From Rhodospirillum sp. (lineage in GTDB: Bacteria; Pseudomonadota; Alphaproteobacteria; Dongiales; Dongiaceae): DNA of 64,000 nucleotides. A model generated the notes under the pieces. It had not been told where the DNA came from and did no database searches. It saw only the letters and a program-made list of their open reading frames with translations. The stretch is taken from NCBI GenBank assembly GCA_013822765.1, contig PNKY01000002.1:780114-844113 (forward strand), written 5' to 3'. Shown one piece after another: positions 39,775 through 48,437 of the stretch. The first letter of the stretch is position 1. Every line of letters begins with the position of its first letter. Position numbers and translations under genes: made by a program.

Positions 39775-41130
39775 TTGGATAAGGCAACCCCGATCGACCG
39801 GCGCGAGCCGCGGGTCGACATCGACGGCTTACGGCATGGCGACCGCGCGCTGGTGATCCACCCGGATCTGCACCGCCGCGCGAAGTCGTCCGCGGGCCTG
39901 CACTACCGTACGCCGGCCTCGCGGCTGGAAGAGGCGTGCGGCCTTGCGCTCGCGATTGATCTTGAGATCGCGGCGGCCGAAGTCGTGCGCGTGTCCGAGC
40001 CCAAGCCGGCAACCCTGATCGGGCAAGGCGCGGTCGATCGCCTGAAGGAGCTGATCGAGGAACAGGGCGTCGCCTTGGTGGTGGTCGATGCCGCAATCAC
40101 GCCGGTGCAGCAGCGCAACCTCGAGCAGGCCTGGAAGGCCAAGGTCATCGACCGCACCGGCCTGATCCTCGAGATTTTCGGCGAGCGCGCCCGCACCAAG
40201 GAAGGCCAACTGCAGGTCGAGCTGGCGGCCTTGTCGTATCAGCGCTCGCGCCTGGTCAAATCCTGGACCCACTTGGAACGGCAGCGCGGCGGCTTCGGCT
40301 TCATCGGCGGTCCGGGTGAATCCCAGATCGAAATCGACCGCCGCCTGATCGACGAGCGCATCGTGCGCATCAAGCGCGACCTCGAGGACGTGAAGCGCAC
40401 CCGCGCGCTGCACCGCCGCGCGCGCAAGCGCGTGCCGTTCCCGGTGGTGGCGCTGGTCGGCTACACCAACGCCGGCAAATCGACCCTGTTCAACCGCCTG
40501 ACCAAGGCGGACGTGATGGCGAAGGACCTGTTGTTCGCCACCCTCGATCCCACCATGCGCCGGGTGCGGCTGCCGGGCGGGCGCGACATCATCCTGTCCG
40601 ACACCGTCGGTTTCATCTCCGACCTGCCGACCGAGTTGGTTGCTGCCTTCCGTGCCACCCTCGAAGAGGTGCTGGAGGCGGACCTCGTCCTCCACGTGCG
40701 CGACATTGCGCACCCCGAGACCGATGCCCAGAGAGCCGATGTCGAGGCGGTGTTGGAGGGCCTTGGGCTGGAGCATACCGTCGTGCACGACATGATCGAG
40801 GTGCTGAACAAGATCGACGCGCTACCGGCCGAGGATGCCGAGCGCATCGCCGACCTGGCGCGCCGCGATCACCAGGTGGCGGCGGTCTCGGCGCTCACCG
40901 GCGTCGGCTGCGACCGTCTGCTGGAGGAGATCGAGCAGCGCCTGGCGCGCGACCGGCAGGTGGCGACCTATCGCCTGGGCCACGACCGCGGTGGCGACAT
41001 CGCCTGGCTCTATCAGCATGGCGAGGTGCTGGAGCGCCACGACGACGAAGCGGGCGCCAGCCTCACCGTCCGCCTCTCCGCCGACGACCGCCGGCGCTTC
41101 GAAACCAGCCGACCTGTCTTGCAGAGCTAG
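39775..41130 (+). CDS. hflX: Ribosome-associated GTPase HflX
   Basis: This GTPase of 451 residues rescues or splits stalled ribosomes. The N-terminal HflX domain includes LIGQGAVDRLKE and DRTGLILEIFGERARTKEG, followed by GFIGGPGESQIEIDRR. The G domain starts VALVGYTNAGKSTLFNRLT and has DTVGFISDLP and NKID. TTG at 39775 is the likely start, with GAGGATGACG upstream. It lies 41 bases after hfq. Confidence 0.95.
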   Translation: MDKATPIDRREPRVDIDGLRHGDRALVIHPDLHRRAKSSAGLHYRTPASRLEEACGLALAIDLEIAAAEVVRVSEPKPATLIGQGAVDRLKELIEEQGVALVVVDAAITPVQQRNLEQAWKAKVIDRTGLILEIFGERARTKEGQLQVELAALSYQRSRLVKSWTHLERQRGGFGFIGGPGESQIEIDRRLIDERIVRIKRDLEDVKRTRALHRRARKRVPFPVVALVGYTNAGKSTLFNRLTKADVMAKDLLFATLDPTMRRVRLPGGRDIILSDTVGFISDLPTELVAAFRATLEEVLEADLVLHVRDIAHPETDAQRADVEAVLEGLGLEHTVVHDMIEVLNKIDALPAEDAERIADLARRDHQVAAVSALTGVGCDRLLEEIEQRLARDRQVATYRLGHDRGGDIAWLYQHGEVLERHDDEAGASLTVRLSADDRRRFETSRPVLQS

Positions 41131-41150
41131 CCCCCGAGAGTCATCCGAGC

Positions 41151-41963
41151 ATGAAATCTCCCGACGTCAACAAAGTCGCCGCGCTCATCGCGGAAGTCGC
41201 GGCGACCGAGATCCAGCCGCGCTTCCGCAAGCTGGCCGCCCACGAGCAGCGCGAGAAGGGGCCGGGCGACATCGTCACCATCGCCGACGAGCGCGCCGAG
41301 GCCGCCATGACCCCGCGCCTGATGGACCTGCTGCCGGGCTCGATCGTGATCGGCGAGGAGGCGGCCGCAAAGGACCCGAAACTGGTCGAGCGCCTGCTGC
41401 ACGATCAGGTGGCTTGGATCGTCGACCCGGTCGACGGCACCGCCAATTTCGCGGAGGGCAAGGAGGAGTTCGTCAGTATGGTCGCCCTGGTGCGTGGCGA
41501 TGAACTGATTGGCAGCTGGATCCACTTGCCGATGACTGGCCACACTGCGATCGCGGAACGCGGCGCCGGCGCCACCTATGACGGCGTGCGCCTCCCGAAG
41601 CTGTCGCCGCAGCCGGCGGAGCTATCCGGCGTCGTCGGCGTCGGCAAGTTCAGCGCGCCGTCGCTGCATCCGCGGGCGGAGGCGCTGCGCCGGCAGGTGA
41701 AGCAGGTCAAATCCCTGCGCTGCGCCGGCCTCGACTATCTCCGCCTGGCGCGCGGTGAGCTCGATTTCATCCTGTTCGGCCGGGCCTGGCCCTGGGATCA
41801 TGCGCCAGGCGCTCTGCTGGTGGAGGAGGTGGGCGGTGTTGCCGGACACGGCGACGGCTCGCCCTACCGACCGAGCCAGCCCTTCACCAAGGAAGGCGTG
41901 CTGACCGCGCGCAGCCCGCTGGTCTGGCAGCAAATTCTCGACCGGCTGAAGCCGGCGCACTGA
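41151..41963 (+). CDS. Inositol monophosphatase family protein
   Basis: This 270-residue protein is of the FIG superfamily of metal-dependent phosphatases. Metal-binding motifs are present: GEEAAAKD (70s), DPVDGTANFAEG and WDHAPGALLVEEVGG. Members act on inositol phosphates, fructose bisphosphate or PAPS; the substrate cannot be told from motifs. ATG at 41151 lies 20 bases after hflX. The next gene follows at 19 bases. Confidence 0.9.
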   Translation: MKSPDVNKVAALIAEVAATEIQPRFRKLAAHEQREKGPGDIVTIADERAEAAMTPRLMDLLPGSIVIGEEAAAKDPKLVERLLHDQVAWIVDPVDGTANFAEGKEEFVSMVALVRGDELIGSWIHLPMTGHTAIAERGAGATYDGVRLPKLSPQPAELSGVVGVGKFSAPSLHPRAEALRRQVKQVKSLRCAGLDYLRLARGELDFILFGRAWPWDHAPGALLVEEVGGVAGHGDGSPYRPSQPFTKEGVLTARSPLVWQQILDRLKPAH

Positions 41964-41982
41964 ACCAAGGGAGACGGCATCC

Positions 41983-42849
41983 ATGAAAACGGCATTCCTG
42001 GGTCTGGGAGTCATGGGCTTCCCGATGGCCGGCCATCTGAAGAAGGGCGGCCACGAGGTGACGGTCTACAACCGCACCCAAGCCAAGGCGCAGAAGTGGG
42101 TCGAGACCCATGGCGGGACGGCCGCGGCGACGCCGGCCGAGGCGGCCAAGGGCGCCGACATCGTCTTTTCCTGCGTCGGCAACGACGACGACCTGCGCAG
42201 CATCGTCCAAGGCGGCGAGGGCGCCTTCGCCGGGATGAGCAAGGGCGCCATATTCGTCGATCACACCACCGCCTCCGCCAACGTCGCGCGTGACCTGGGC
42301 GAGGTGGCGAAGGGGAAGGGGCTGCACTTCCTGGACGCGCCGGTGTCGGGCGGGCAGGCCGGCGCCGAGAACGGCAAGCTGACCGTCATGGTGGGCGGCG
42401 GCCAGGTCGACTTCGACCGCGCCAAGCCGGTGATCGATTGCTACGCTCGCGCCTGCGTGCTGCTGGGACCGGTTGGCAGCGGGCAGCTCGCCAAGATGGT
42501 CAACCAGATCTGCATCGCCGGATTGGTGCAGGGCCTGGCGGAGGGAATGAACTTCGCCGTGAAGGCCGGCCTCGATCCCGCCAAACTGGTGGAGACCATC
42601 TCAAAAGGCGCCGCCCAATCGTGGCAGATGGAGAACCGCGCCCTCACTATGGTCGCGGACAAGTTCGACTTCGGCTTCGCCGTCGACTGGATGCGCAAGG
42701 ATCTCGGCATCTGCCTGGAGGAGGCGAAGCGCAACGGCGCGCGACTGCCCGTCACCGCGCTCGTGGACCAATTCTACGCCCAGGTCCAGCAGCGCGGCGG
42801 CAAGCGTTGGGACACCTCAAGCCTGATCCACCTGTTGACGCATTCGTAG
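41983..42849 (+). CDS. NAD(P)-dependent beta-hydroxyacid dehydrogenase (3-hydroxyisobutyrate type)
   Basis: This 288-residue dehydrogenase starts with the nucleotide-binding FLGLGVMGFPMAGHLKK and has the substrate-binding FLDAPVSGGQAGAENGKL and the catalytic lysine in GSGQLAKMVNQ. The family includes 3-hydroxyisobutyrate and tartronate semialdehyde reductases; the precise substrate is undetermined. It ends the plus-strand run that began at dusB; a 119-base AT-rich gap follows. Confidence 0.9.
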   Translation: MKTAFLGLGVMGFPMAGHLKKGGHEVTVYNRTQAKAQKWVETHGGTAAATPAEAAKGADIVFSCVGNDDDLRSIVQGGEGAFAGMSKGAIFVDHTTASANVARDLGEVAKGKGLHFLDAPVSGGQAGAENGKLTVMVGGGQVDFDRAKPVIDCYARACVLLGPVGSGQLAKMVNQICIAGLVQGLAEGMNFAVKAGLDPAKLVETISKGAAQSWQMENRALTMVADKFDFGFAVDWMRKDLGICLEEAKRNGARLPVTALVDQFYAQVQQRGGKRWDTSSLIHLLTHS

Positions 42850-42878
42850 CTTTAACATCATCCGATAAATAGCTGATA

Positions 42879-42891
42879 ATATAAGTTATAT
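42879..42891. promoter_or_regulatory. AT-rich palindrome upstream of the arginase-MarR operon
   Basis: ATATAAGTTATAT is a perfect 6-1-6 inverted repeat in a markedly AT-rich gap. It is about 78 bases before the arginase-family ATG. MarR proteins often bind such palindromes at their own operon, so it is a candidate operator for the MarR gene encoded two genes downstream of it. Confidence 0.4.
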
Positions 42892-42968
42892 GATCGTATA
42901 GTTCCGTTTGTTTGACTATTGCATGCGGCATGCACATAATGCCTCTCCATTCCGGCGAGGAGGGCTGC

Positions 42969-43856
42969 ATGCCGTGGGGTATTGCGGGCGTCGCCATCGA
43001 CAGCGCAGGCGTAACAGGCGGCTCAGAGCTGACGCCGGCGGCCTTGCGCTGCTACAGCCGGTTGCCCCGCATGGCAGTGATCGACCATGGCGACGTTGTT
43101 GCTCCGGTCCACGACCATCGCCGCGATCCGGCGAGCGGGCTGGTCGGCCATCGCGAGGTCGTGGCTGCGACGGAGACCATCCGCTCGGCCTTCCTGCCAT
43201 GGCTCAAGCCAGACCGCCGCACCGTCGTGCTCGGTGGCTGCTGCACCCTGATGATCGGCCTCGGGGCGGCGACGCGCGACAAGGTCGGACGCTTCGGCAT
43301 CGCGTATATCGACGGCCATCTCGATCTCTACGACGGCCAGAGCTCGCCCAGCGGCGAGGCAGCGGATGTCCCGCTCGCCACCATGCTGGGCCATGGCGAC
43401 CCGGATGTGCTGAACGCGGCCGGCGGCGCATCGCTGTCACCCGAAGGCGTCTATCTCCTTGGCTATCGCGACGCACTGCAGGCGAGGGGCCATGGCTCGC
43501 TGATGCCGGAGGACTTCGACCCCGGCTTTCGCCACGCCGATACCCCAGCCATCCGCACCGCGGGACCGGCCAACGTAGGGGCCGCAGCCCGCGTGCATTT
43601 CGACAACGTCAACTTGCCGTTCTGGCTGTTCCTGGACGTCGATGCCCTCGACCCCGACATCTTTCCGGCGACGGATGCGCTGATCGGCGACGGACTTGAT
43701 TGGATGGAGGTGGAGGCGTTGGCCGGGCCATTGGCGCGCTCGCCCCGGCTGCTCGGACTTGTCGTCACCTGTTACAACCCGGAAAAGGACCCGGACGGCG
43801 CCTGCGGCCGCCGGTTGGGGCGGTTCATCGAGAGCGTGGTGGAGGCCAATTCGTGA
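42969..43856 (+). CDS. Arginase/ureohydrolase family protein with altered metal site
   Basis: This 295-residue protein has the ureohydrolase fold. Three of the usual metal motifs are seen: D115-G-H117-L-D119 and D223-V-D225 in FLDVDALDP are intact, but the GGDHS motif reads G89-G-C91-C92-T93, so the first manganese-site histidine is replaced by cysteine. ATG at 42969 is chosen because GAGGAGGG lies just upstream; an in-frame TTG at 42912 is less likely. Its substrate is unknown; agmatine-, arginine- or guanidine-type hydrolysis is possible only if the changed site still binds metal. It overlaps the MarR gene by four bases (GTGA). Confidence 0.82.
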   Translation: MPWGIAGVAIDSAGVTGGSELTPAALRCYSRLPRMAVIDHGDVVAPVHDHRRDPASGLVGHREVVAATETIRSAFLPWLKPDRRTVVLGGCCTLMIGLGAATRDKVGRFGIAYIDGHLDLYDGQSSPSGEAADVPLATMLGHGDPDVLNAAGGASLSPEGVYLLGYRDALQARGHGSLMPEDFDPGFRHADTPAIRTAGPANVGAAARVHFDNVNLPFWLFLDVDALDPDIFPATDALIGDGLDWMEVEALAGPLARSPRLLGLVVTCYNPEKDPDGACGRRLGRFIESVVEANS

Positions 43857-44359
43857 AGCCGAGCGAACTGCGCGACCTCAACGTCATCGGCGCCTTCGCC
43901 CTGGCCCTGGCCGACGATTTCAAGGGTGCGATGCAGGACTTGGCTGACGGCAACGAAAGCGCCTGTTCCGCCCTGATCGTGATCGGGCGGGAGAGCGGAC
44001 TCTCGGTCGATCGCCTGTCCAAGATCCTGCGCCTGTCGCAGCCCGGCACCGTCCGCCTGGTCGACCGCCTCGCCGAAGCCAAGCTGGTCGAACGCAAGAC
44101 CGGCAGCGACCGCCGCTCCGTCGCGCTGCGCCTGACCGACGCCGGCAAGCGCCAGGTCAAGTCGCTGCTGGTCGGCCGCCAGCACGCCCTGTCCGAAGCG
44201 CTCCGCGGGCTCGACAACTGGGAACGTTCAACCCTCTCCGCCATTGCCAGCAAGGCGCTGCGCGGCCTCGAACACAGCGCGGTCGAATGCGATCGCCGCT
44301 GCCGCCTATGTGACGACGTGGCCTGCCCGGACGAAACTTGTCCAATGATGGCCGAGTAG
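43853..44359 (+). CDS. MarR-family regulator with cysteine-rich tail
   Basis: This 168-residue regulator has a MarR winged-helix domain (about 35-115: LSVDRLSKILRLSQPGTVRLV recognition region, RKTGSDRRSVALRLT wing). The C terminus holds C146, C150, C153, C158 and C163 (CDRRCRLCDDVACPDETC), a likely metal- or redox-sensing site. GTG at 43853 overlaps the arginase-family stop. It presumably controls this operon through the AT-rich palindrome upstream. Cysteine-rich tails of this sort occur in a subset of alphaproteobacterial MarR proteins; the inducer is unknown. Confidence 0.85.
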   Translation: MKPSELRDLNVIGAFALALADDFKGAMQDLADGNESACSALIVIGRESGLSVDRLSKILRLSQPGTVRLVDRLAEAKLVERKTGSDRRSVALRLTDAGKRQVKSLLVGRQHALSEALRGLDNWERSTLSAIASKALRGLEHSAVECDRRCRLCDDVACPDETCPMMAE

Positions 44360-44381
44360 ACGGCGCGAACAGGATAAGGCC

Positions 44382-44807
44382 ATGGAACAGCGACTGAGCC
44401 TCGTTACCCTGGGCGTGCGGGACCTTGCCGCATCGCGCGCCTTCTATCGCCGGCTGGGCTGGATGGAGTCACCGCCGAGCAACGAGAACGTTGCCTTCTT
44501 CCAGTCCGGTGGCCTGGTGTTTGCGCTGTGGACCCGCGACGCGTTGATGGAGGACGCCGGCGTCGATGCGCCGGGGCGTGGCTTCGCGAACATCAGCCTG
44601 GCGCAGAACGTGCGCAGCAAGGAGGCGGTCGACGCCACGATCGACGAAGCGAGGAAGGCCGGCGCCATCATCCTTAAACCGGGCGCCGAGGCTTTCTGGG
44701 GCGGCTACACCGGGTATTTCGCGGACCCCGACGGCTTCACTTGGGAGGTCGCCTGGAACCCCGGCTTCGAGATCCTGCCGGATGGCGGCATCAGGCTGCC
44801 GGGCTAG
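44382..44807 (+). CDS. VOC-family (glyoxalase/bleomycin resistance-like) protein
   Basis: This 141-residue protein has one vicinal-oxygen-chelate domain: LGVRDLAASRAFYRRLGW at the start, VAFFQSGGLVFALW, and GYTGYFADPDGFTWEVAWNP at the end. The last contains the conserved glutamate; a typical first metal histidine is not obvious. Substrate unknown. It follows the MarR gene by 22 bases and may belong to the same transcript. Confidence 0.85.
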   Translation: MEQRLSLVTLGVRDLAASRAFYRRLGWMESPPSNENVAFFQSGGLVFALWTRDALMEDAGVDAPGRGFANISLAQNVRSKEAVDATIDEARKAGAIILKPGAEAFWGGYTGYFADPDGFTWEVAWNPGFEILPDGGIRLPG

Positions 44808-44937
44808 GAAGCACCGGCATTATCCAATGTTCTCAATAATTACGGCGCAATTGCTGCGACGAAATGTTCATGGCCAACGGGTCAGAATAAGTTCATAGTA
44901 CGGGTGTTGGGGGGCCACCGATTAAGGGAGTGTGGCC

Positions 44938-45180
44938 GTGGACGGCATCAACCCGACTTTGGCGTTAGCCGCGCTGCTATTTGGCATGTCCGGCAACCCG
45001 CAGGATACGACGCACCAATCGGCAATGAACGCCCAAGTCCAGGACCGGACGGCGTGCGCTGCTATCGCGGACATTGGCGATCCCACGCAGCTACCTCGGG
45101 GCGGCGATCCAGTCGTGCGACCGTCCATCCCTGCTGCTCGCGCAGGAGCCGCATCGGACCCCTGCGAACCGGCGCGCTAA
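44938..45180 (+). CDS. Possible small protein, function unknown
   Basis: This 80-residue frame starts at GTG 44938, seven bases after a good ribosome binding site (AAGGGAG at 44924-44930). The product has a short hydrophobic start (ALAALLFGMSG) and two cysteines, and matches nothing I recognise. Codon choice is not obviously coding. It stands alone between the VOC gene and a minus-strand gene ending at 45202. 44808-44923 holds no other recognisable feature. Confidence 0.3.
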   Translation: MDGINPTLALAALLFGMSGNPQDTTHQSAMNAQVQDRTACAAIADIGDPTQLPRGGDPVVRPSIPAARAGAASDPCEPAR

Positions 45181-45201
45181 CTAGGCATTCGCAATGTTGG
45201 C

Positions 45202-45936
45202 TCAGCGCTGTGCCAGCTCCACCTGGTGGGCCTTCGCCATCTCCATCATGCTGGTAAAGCGGAACTGATATTTCGGCGTGACGGACGGCGCCATGGTTGC
45301 GCCGAACCCCGTGTCGCCATGCCGCCGGTAGATCCAGCACGAGGTGAGGCCCGCGCGGTTGGCCGGCTCGTGATCGTGGAACAGGCTCTCCGCGGTGTGC
45401 AGGATGTGCTCCTTGCCGATACCCATGCCGCCGAGCTTCTCCAGCATGTAGCGGAAGTTCCGGTCGTCCGGCTTGTATGAGCCGATGTCCTCGGCCGTCA
45501 GGATGGCGTCGAAGGTCACCTGCAGCCGCTTGTTGCTGGCGGCGAAGCTCTCGTTGTCGACGTTGGACAGGATCACCAGCTTGTAGTGCTGCTTGAGATA
45601 CTGCAGCGCCTCGGCGGAATCCGGAAAAGCCGGCCAGTTGCCGACCGATCGACCATAGACTTGGCATTCCTCCCACGACGCCGGCACGCCCCATTCCTCC
45701 GCCAGACGTTTGTAGACGATCGGCAGCAGCTCACGATATCGGCGCGCCGGCGTCCAAAGCTGCTGCGAGGATTCATGGCGCGCGTGCGCTTCGAGGATCT
45801 GGTTGCGGTTGAGGGCCGGCGTCACGCGGCTGGTGAGCGGTTTCAGCGCCTCCACCATCCCGCTCTCCCAGTCGATCAGCGTGCCATAGCAATCGAAGGT
45901 GAGGGCTTTGAACTCGCTCAGTTTCATCGTGGGCAT
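45202..45936 (-). CDS. Haloacid dehalogenase, type II
   Basis: This 244-residue HAD enzyme is of the L-2-haloacid dehalogenase type. The nucleophile motif is LTFDCYGTLIDWESGM, the second motif LSNVDNESF and the lysine motif DIGSYKPDDRNF. Members remove halide from 2-haloacids; several have other substrates. The C-terminal GLTSCWIYRR with nearby residues is typical. The start is ATG at 45936 or 45927. It lies three bases after the methyltransferase stop, so the two form an operon with mazG. Confidence 0.88.
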   Translation of the reverse strand: MPTMKLSEFKALTFDCYGTLIDWESGMVEALKPLTSRVTPALNRNQILEAHARHESSQQLWTPARRYRELLPIVYKRLAEEWGVPASWEECQVYGRSVGNWPAFPDSAEALQYLKQHYKLVILSNVDNESFAASNKRLQVTFDAILTAEDIGSYKPDDRNFRYMLEKLGGMGIGKEHILHTAESLFHDHEPANRAGLTSCWIYRRHGDTGFGATMAPSVTPKYQFRFTSMMEMAKAHQVELAQR

Positions 45937-45939
45937 TCC

Positions 45940-46758
45940 TTAGGCTTTCGCGGCGGCGAAGTAGATGAAGAGCGGCAGGTGCCGGCGCAGCCGCGCGAAG
46001 CTGGGATGAGCGGCGGCCATCGCTTCCGTCGGCCTCGGCTCCTGGATCTTGAGGATGCGGAAGTCGGCAGCGATGAGGCCGTTGATATAGGTCTCCAGCC
46101 GATGAGGAAAGCGCGGCATCGCGAACAGGTCGCCGTTTTCCTGGGGCGCGGCCGAGAAGCGCCAACGGTCGATATGGACGTCGTCTGAGAAATACTCGCC
46201 GACCCTGAACCCGATCTCTTCGCCGGCCTCGTTCTGCAGCCACTTCTGCGCCGGCGTCACGAAGCAGGGATGCAGCACGCTGAAATAGAGACTGCCGCCC
46301 GGCCGCAGCACGCGATGGGTGGCGCGCGCCGCGCCTTCGAAGTCGGGGCCGTCCATCAGCGCCATGGTCGAGACGGCCAGGTCGAAGCCGCCGACCGGGA
46401 AGGCAGAGAGGTCGGAGAACGACGCCTCGCGATAGGAAATGCCGAGCGGCTCTTGCGCCTCCGCCGACAGCGCCGCCGCGATCATCTTGCGCGAGACGTC
46501 GACGCCGGTGAGGCGTGCTCGGCGTCGCGCGAATTCCCGTGTGTTGCGCCCTTCGCCGCAGCCGAGATCGATGACGGTCTTTCCTGCCAGTTCCGGCAGG
46601 AAGGCGAAGAACATCGGGTTGTTGAACTCTTCGCGATAGCGATCCCAGCCGGCACGGACGTGGCGGATCCATTGATCCGCGTTCGCGTCCCAGGCCTGCG
46701 CCACTTCCGCGTCGGACCGCATCGCGTCGCCGCTGAGCCGCTCCATCGGGTTGGTCAC
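45940..46758 (-). CDS. SAM-dependent methyltransferase
   Basis: This 272-residue protein is a class I methyltransferase. The SAM loop is VIDLGCGEGRNTREFARRR, followed by VDVSRKMI and the post-motif segment THRVLRPGGSLYFSVLHPCF. The substrate is unknown. GTG at 46758 overlaps the mazG stop by four bases (GTGA), so translation is coupled. Confidence 0.88.
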   Translation of the reverse strand: MTNPMERLSGDAMRSDAEVAQAWDANADQWIRHVRAGWDRYREEFNNPMFFAFLPELAGKTVIDLGCGEGRNTREFARRRARLTGVDVSRKMIAAALSAEAQEPLGISYREASFSDLSAFPVGGFDLAVSTMALMDGPDFEGAARATHRVLRPGGSLYFSVLHPCFVTPAQKWLQNEAGEEIGFRVGEYFSDDVHIDRWRFSAAPQENGDLFAMPRFPHRLETYINGLIAADFRILKIQEPRPTEAMAAAHPSFARLRRHLPLFIYFAAAKA

Positions 46759-47582
46759 CGTTCTTCGCCTTTGGCTTGGGTCCAGGCGGCTTCCATCTCA
46801 TCCAGCGTGCTACCGGCCGGCTCTTTTCCTTGCGCGGCCAGCACTTCCTCGACCCGGCGGAAGCGGCGCTCGAACTTGCGGTTGGCGGTGCGCAGAGCAG
46901 TCTCGCTGTCGATCTCCAGGTGCCGCGCCAGGTTCACGACCGCGAACAGCAGATCGCCGATTTCCTCGGCGACGGAATCGTTTGGCGCCTTTTGTTCGAG
47001 CGCCGCGCGAATCTCGCCGGTCTCCTCGGCGATCTTGTCCAGGACCTGGGCCGGCTCCGGCCAGTCGAAGCCGACCCGTGCGGCGCGGTTCTGCAGCTTC
47101 ACGGCGCGGGTGAGGGCAGGCAGGCCGCCGGTCACGCCGTCCAGGGCGCTCGGCTTCTGGCCCTTGGCGGCGGCCGCAGCCGCGCGCTCCTCGGCCTTCT
47201 GGCGCTCCCAGGCGTGGGTCTGCTCGGCGGCATCGGCGATCGCGAGGTCGCCGAAGACGTGCGGGTGGCGCTTGATCATCTTGGCGTTCAGCGCCTCGAG
47301 CACGTCGGCCATGGTGAAGGTGCCGGCTTCGCGCGCCATCTGGGCGTAGAACACCGCCTGGAAGAGCAGGTCGCCCAACTCGCCCTTGAGGCCTTCCATG
47401 TCGTCCTGCTCGATCGCGTCGGCGACCTCGTAGGCTTCCTCAATCGTGTGCGGGACGATGGTGCGGAAGGACTGATCCAGGTCCCAGGGGCAGCCGCCAT
47501 TGGGGTCCCGAAGCTTCGCCATGATGGCCAGAAGCTTCGAAAACGCAGCGGAAGCGGCGTCAGATGGAGCGGAGTCAAGCAT
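46755..47582 (-). CDS. mazG: Nucleoside triphosphate pyrophosphohydrolase MazG
   Basis: This 275-residue enzyme hydrolyses (d)NTPs to monophosphates and limits damaged or excess nucleotides. It has two MazG domains, with PNGGCPWDLDQSFRTIVPHTIEEAYEV in the first and EIGDLLFAVVNLARHLEID in the second. It is the first gene of the mazG-methyltransferase-dehalogenase operon. Confidence 0.95.
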   Translation of the reverse strand: MLDSAPSDAASAAFSKLLAIMAKLRDPNGGCPWDLDQSFRTIVPHTIEEAYEVADAIEQDDMEGLKGELGDLLFQAVFYAQMAREAGTFTMADVLEALNAKMIKRHPHVFGDLAIADAAEQTHAWERQKAEERAAAAAAKGQKPSALDGVTGGLPALTRAVKLQNRAARVGFDWPEPAQVLDKIAEETGEIRAALEQKAPNDSVAEEIGDLLFAVVNLARHLEIDSETALRTANRKFERRFRRVEEVLAAQGKEPAGSTLDEMEAAWTQAKGEER

Positions 47583-47774
47583 TTGACAAGCCTTCGTTTC
47601 TCTGACCAGTTATTCGCATAATGTATATTATGGAAAATATTCGAGTGACGTTAGACGTGACACATCCAGCCGGATCATAGCCCACGTTTCCGCCACGGAC
47701 AGTCCTGGACCTCCAGGAGCTGGTTGCCGCCAGGAGCACATAGCCGGCAGCGCCCTCGCCGCACCCGTCGCGCG

Positions 47775-48360
47775 CTATTGGGGCTTGGCCTCCAGCACCC
47801 GAATGCGATCCAGGATCTATTCCGCCGTGCCGCGCCGACAGGCCGGACGTGTCGATCGTTATGCTCTGAGGCCAGCCGGGATCGAATGGCTGCCACTGTG
47901 CATTCAGCGAGACCTCCTCGGTATCGCAGCCCTTCAACCTCAGCCGGCGCTCCGGCGTAGAGACCCGGCGCACCAGCTCCTCCGGCGCGCAGGTCAGCCG
48001 AACGGCCAGCCTGCGCGCGCCGCGCCGGTCGGCGATCTCGGAGATATCCCGGCAAGTCACCTGATCGGCAGCTTCATGCTCCGGGTTGCCGCTCGCGGTA
48101 TGGGTGAACACAGAGCTCCACGCGGGCGGCGAATGTGCGGCGATCGTCTCGAGCACTGCGCCGCGGATCTGCTCGGTCAATGGCCAGATGCCAGCCGGCA
48201 ACGGCGTGACGCCGTCCTGGTGGATCAGGCCGAAGATGGGATTGAACCAATAATGGTTGTCGACGACCTTGCAGCCCGCGATCTGGGCCAATTCCTTGGC
48301 GACCGTGAACTTCCCGATGCCCCCTTGGCCGACCAGATAGATGATCCAACCCTGCAGCAT
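47775..48360 (-). pseudogene. P-loop nucleotide kinase-like ATPase, probably frameshifted at the 3' end
   Basis: The product begins WIIYLVGQGGIGKFTVAKELA, a P-loop of the GxxxxGK(F/Y)T kind found in AAA_33-type kinases, and has a later Cys/Arg-rich lid (CAPEELVRRVSTPERRLRLKG). After SITIDTSGLSA the open frame continues for about 85 residues of unrelated composition into mazG. The adjacent phase instead reads ILDRIRVLEAKPQ and stops at 47775-47777, which is the kind of ending expected after DTSGLSA. I infer a one- or two-base indel near 47820-47830. The ATG at 48360 is chosen. A sequencing error is a possible cause. 47583-47774 holds no other gene. Confidence 0.55.
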
Positions 48361-48437
48361 GATTCCGCATAGCACATGGGCCCCCGTTTGGGGACGCGCT
48401 TTGACAGCGCGGCGGCCGCCATGCTTTACCGAGCCGC

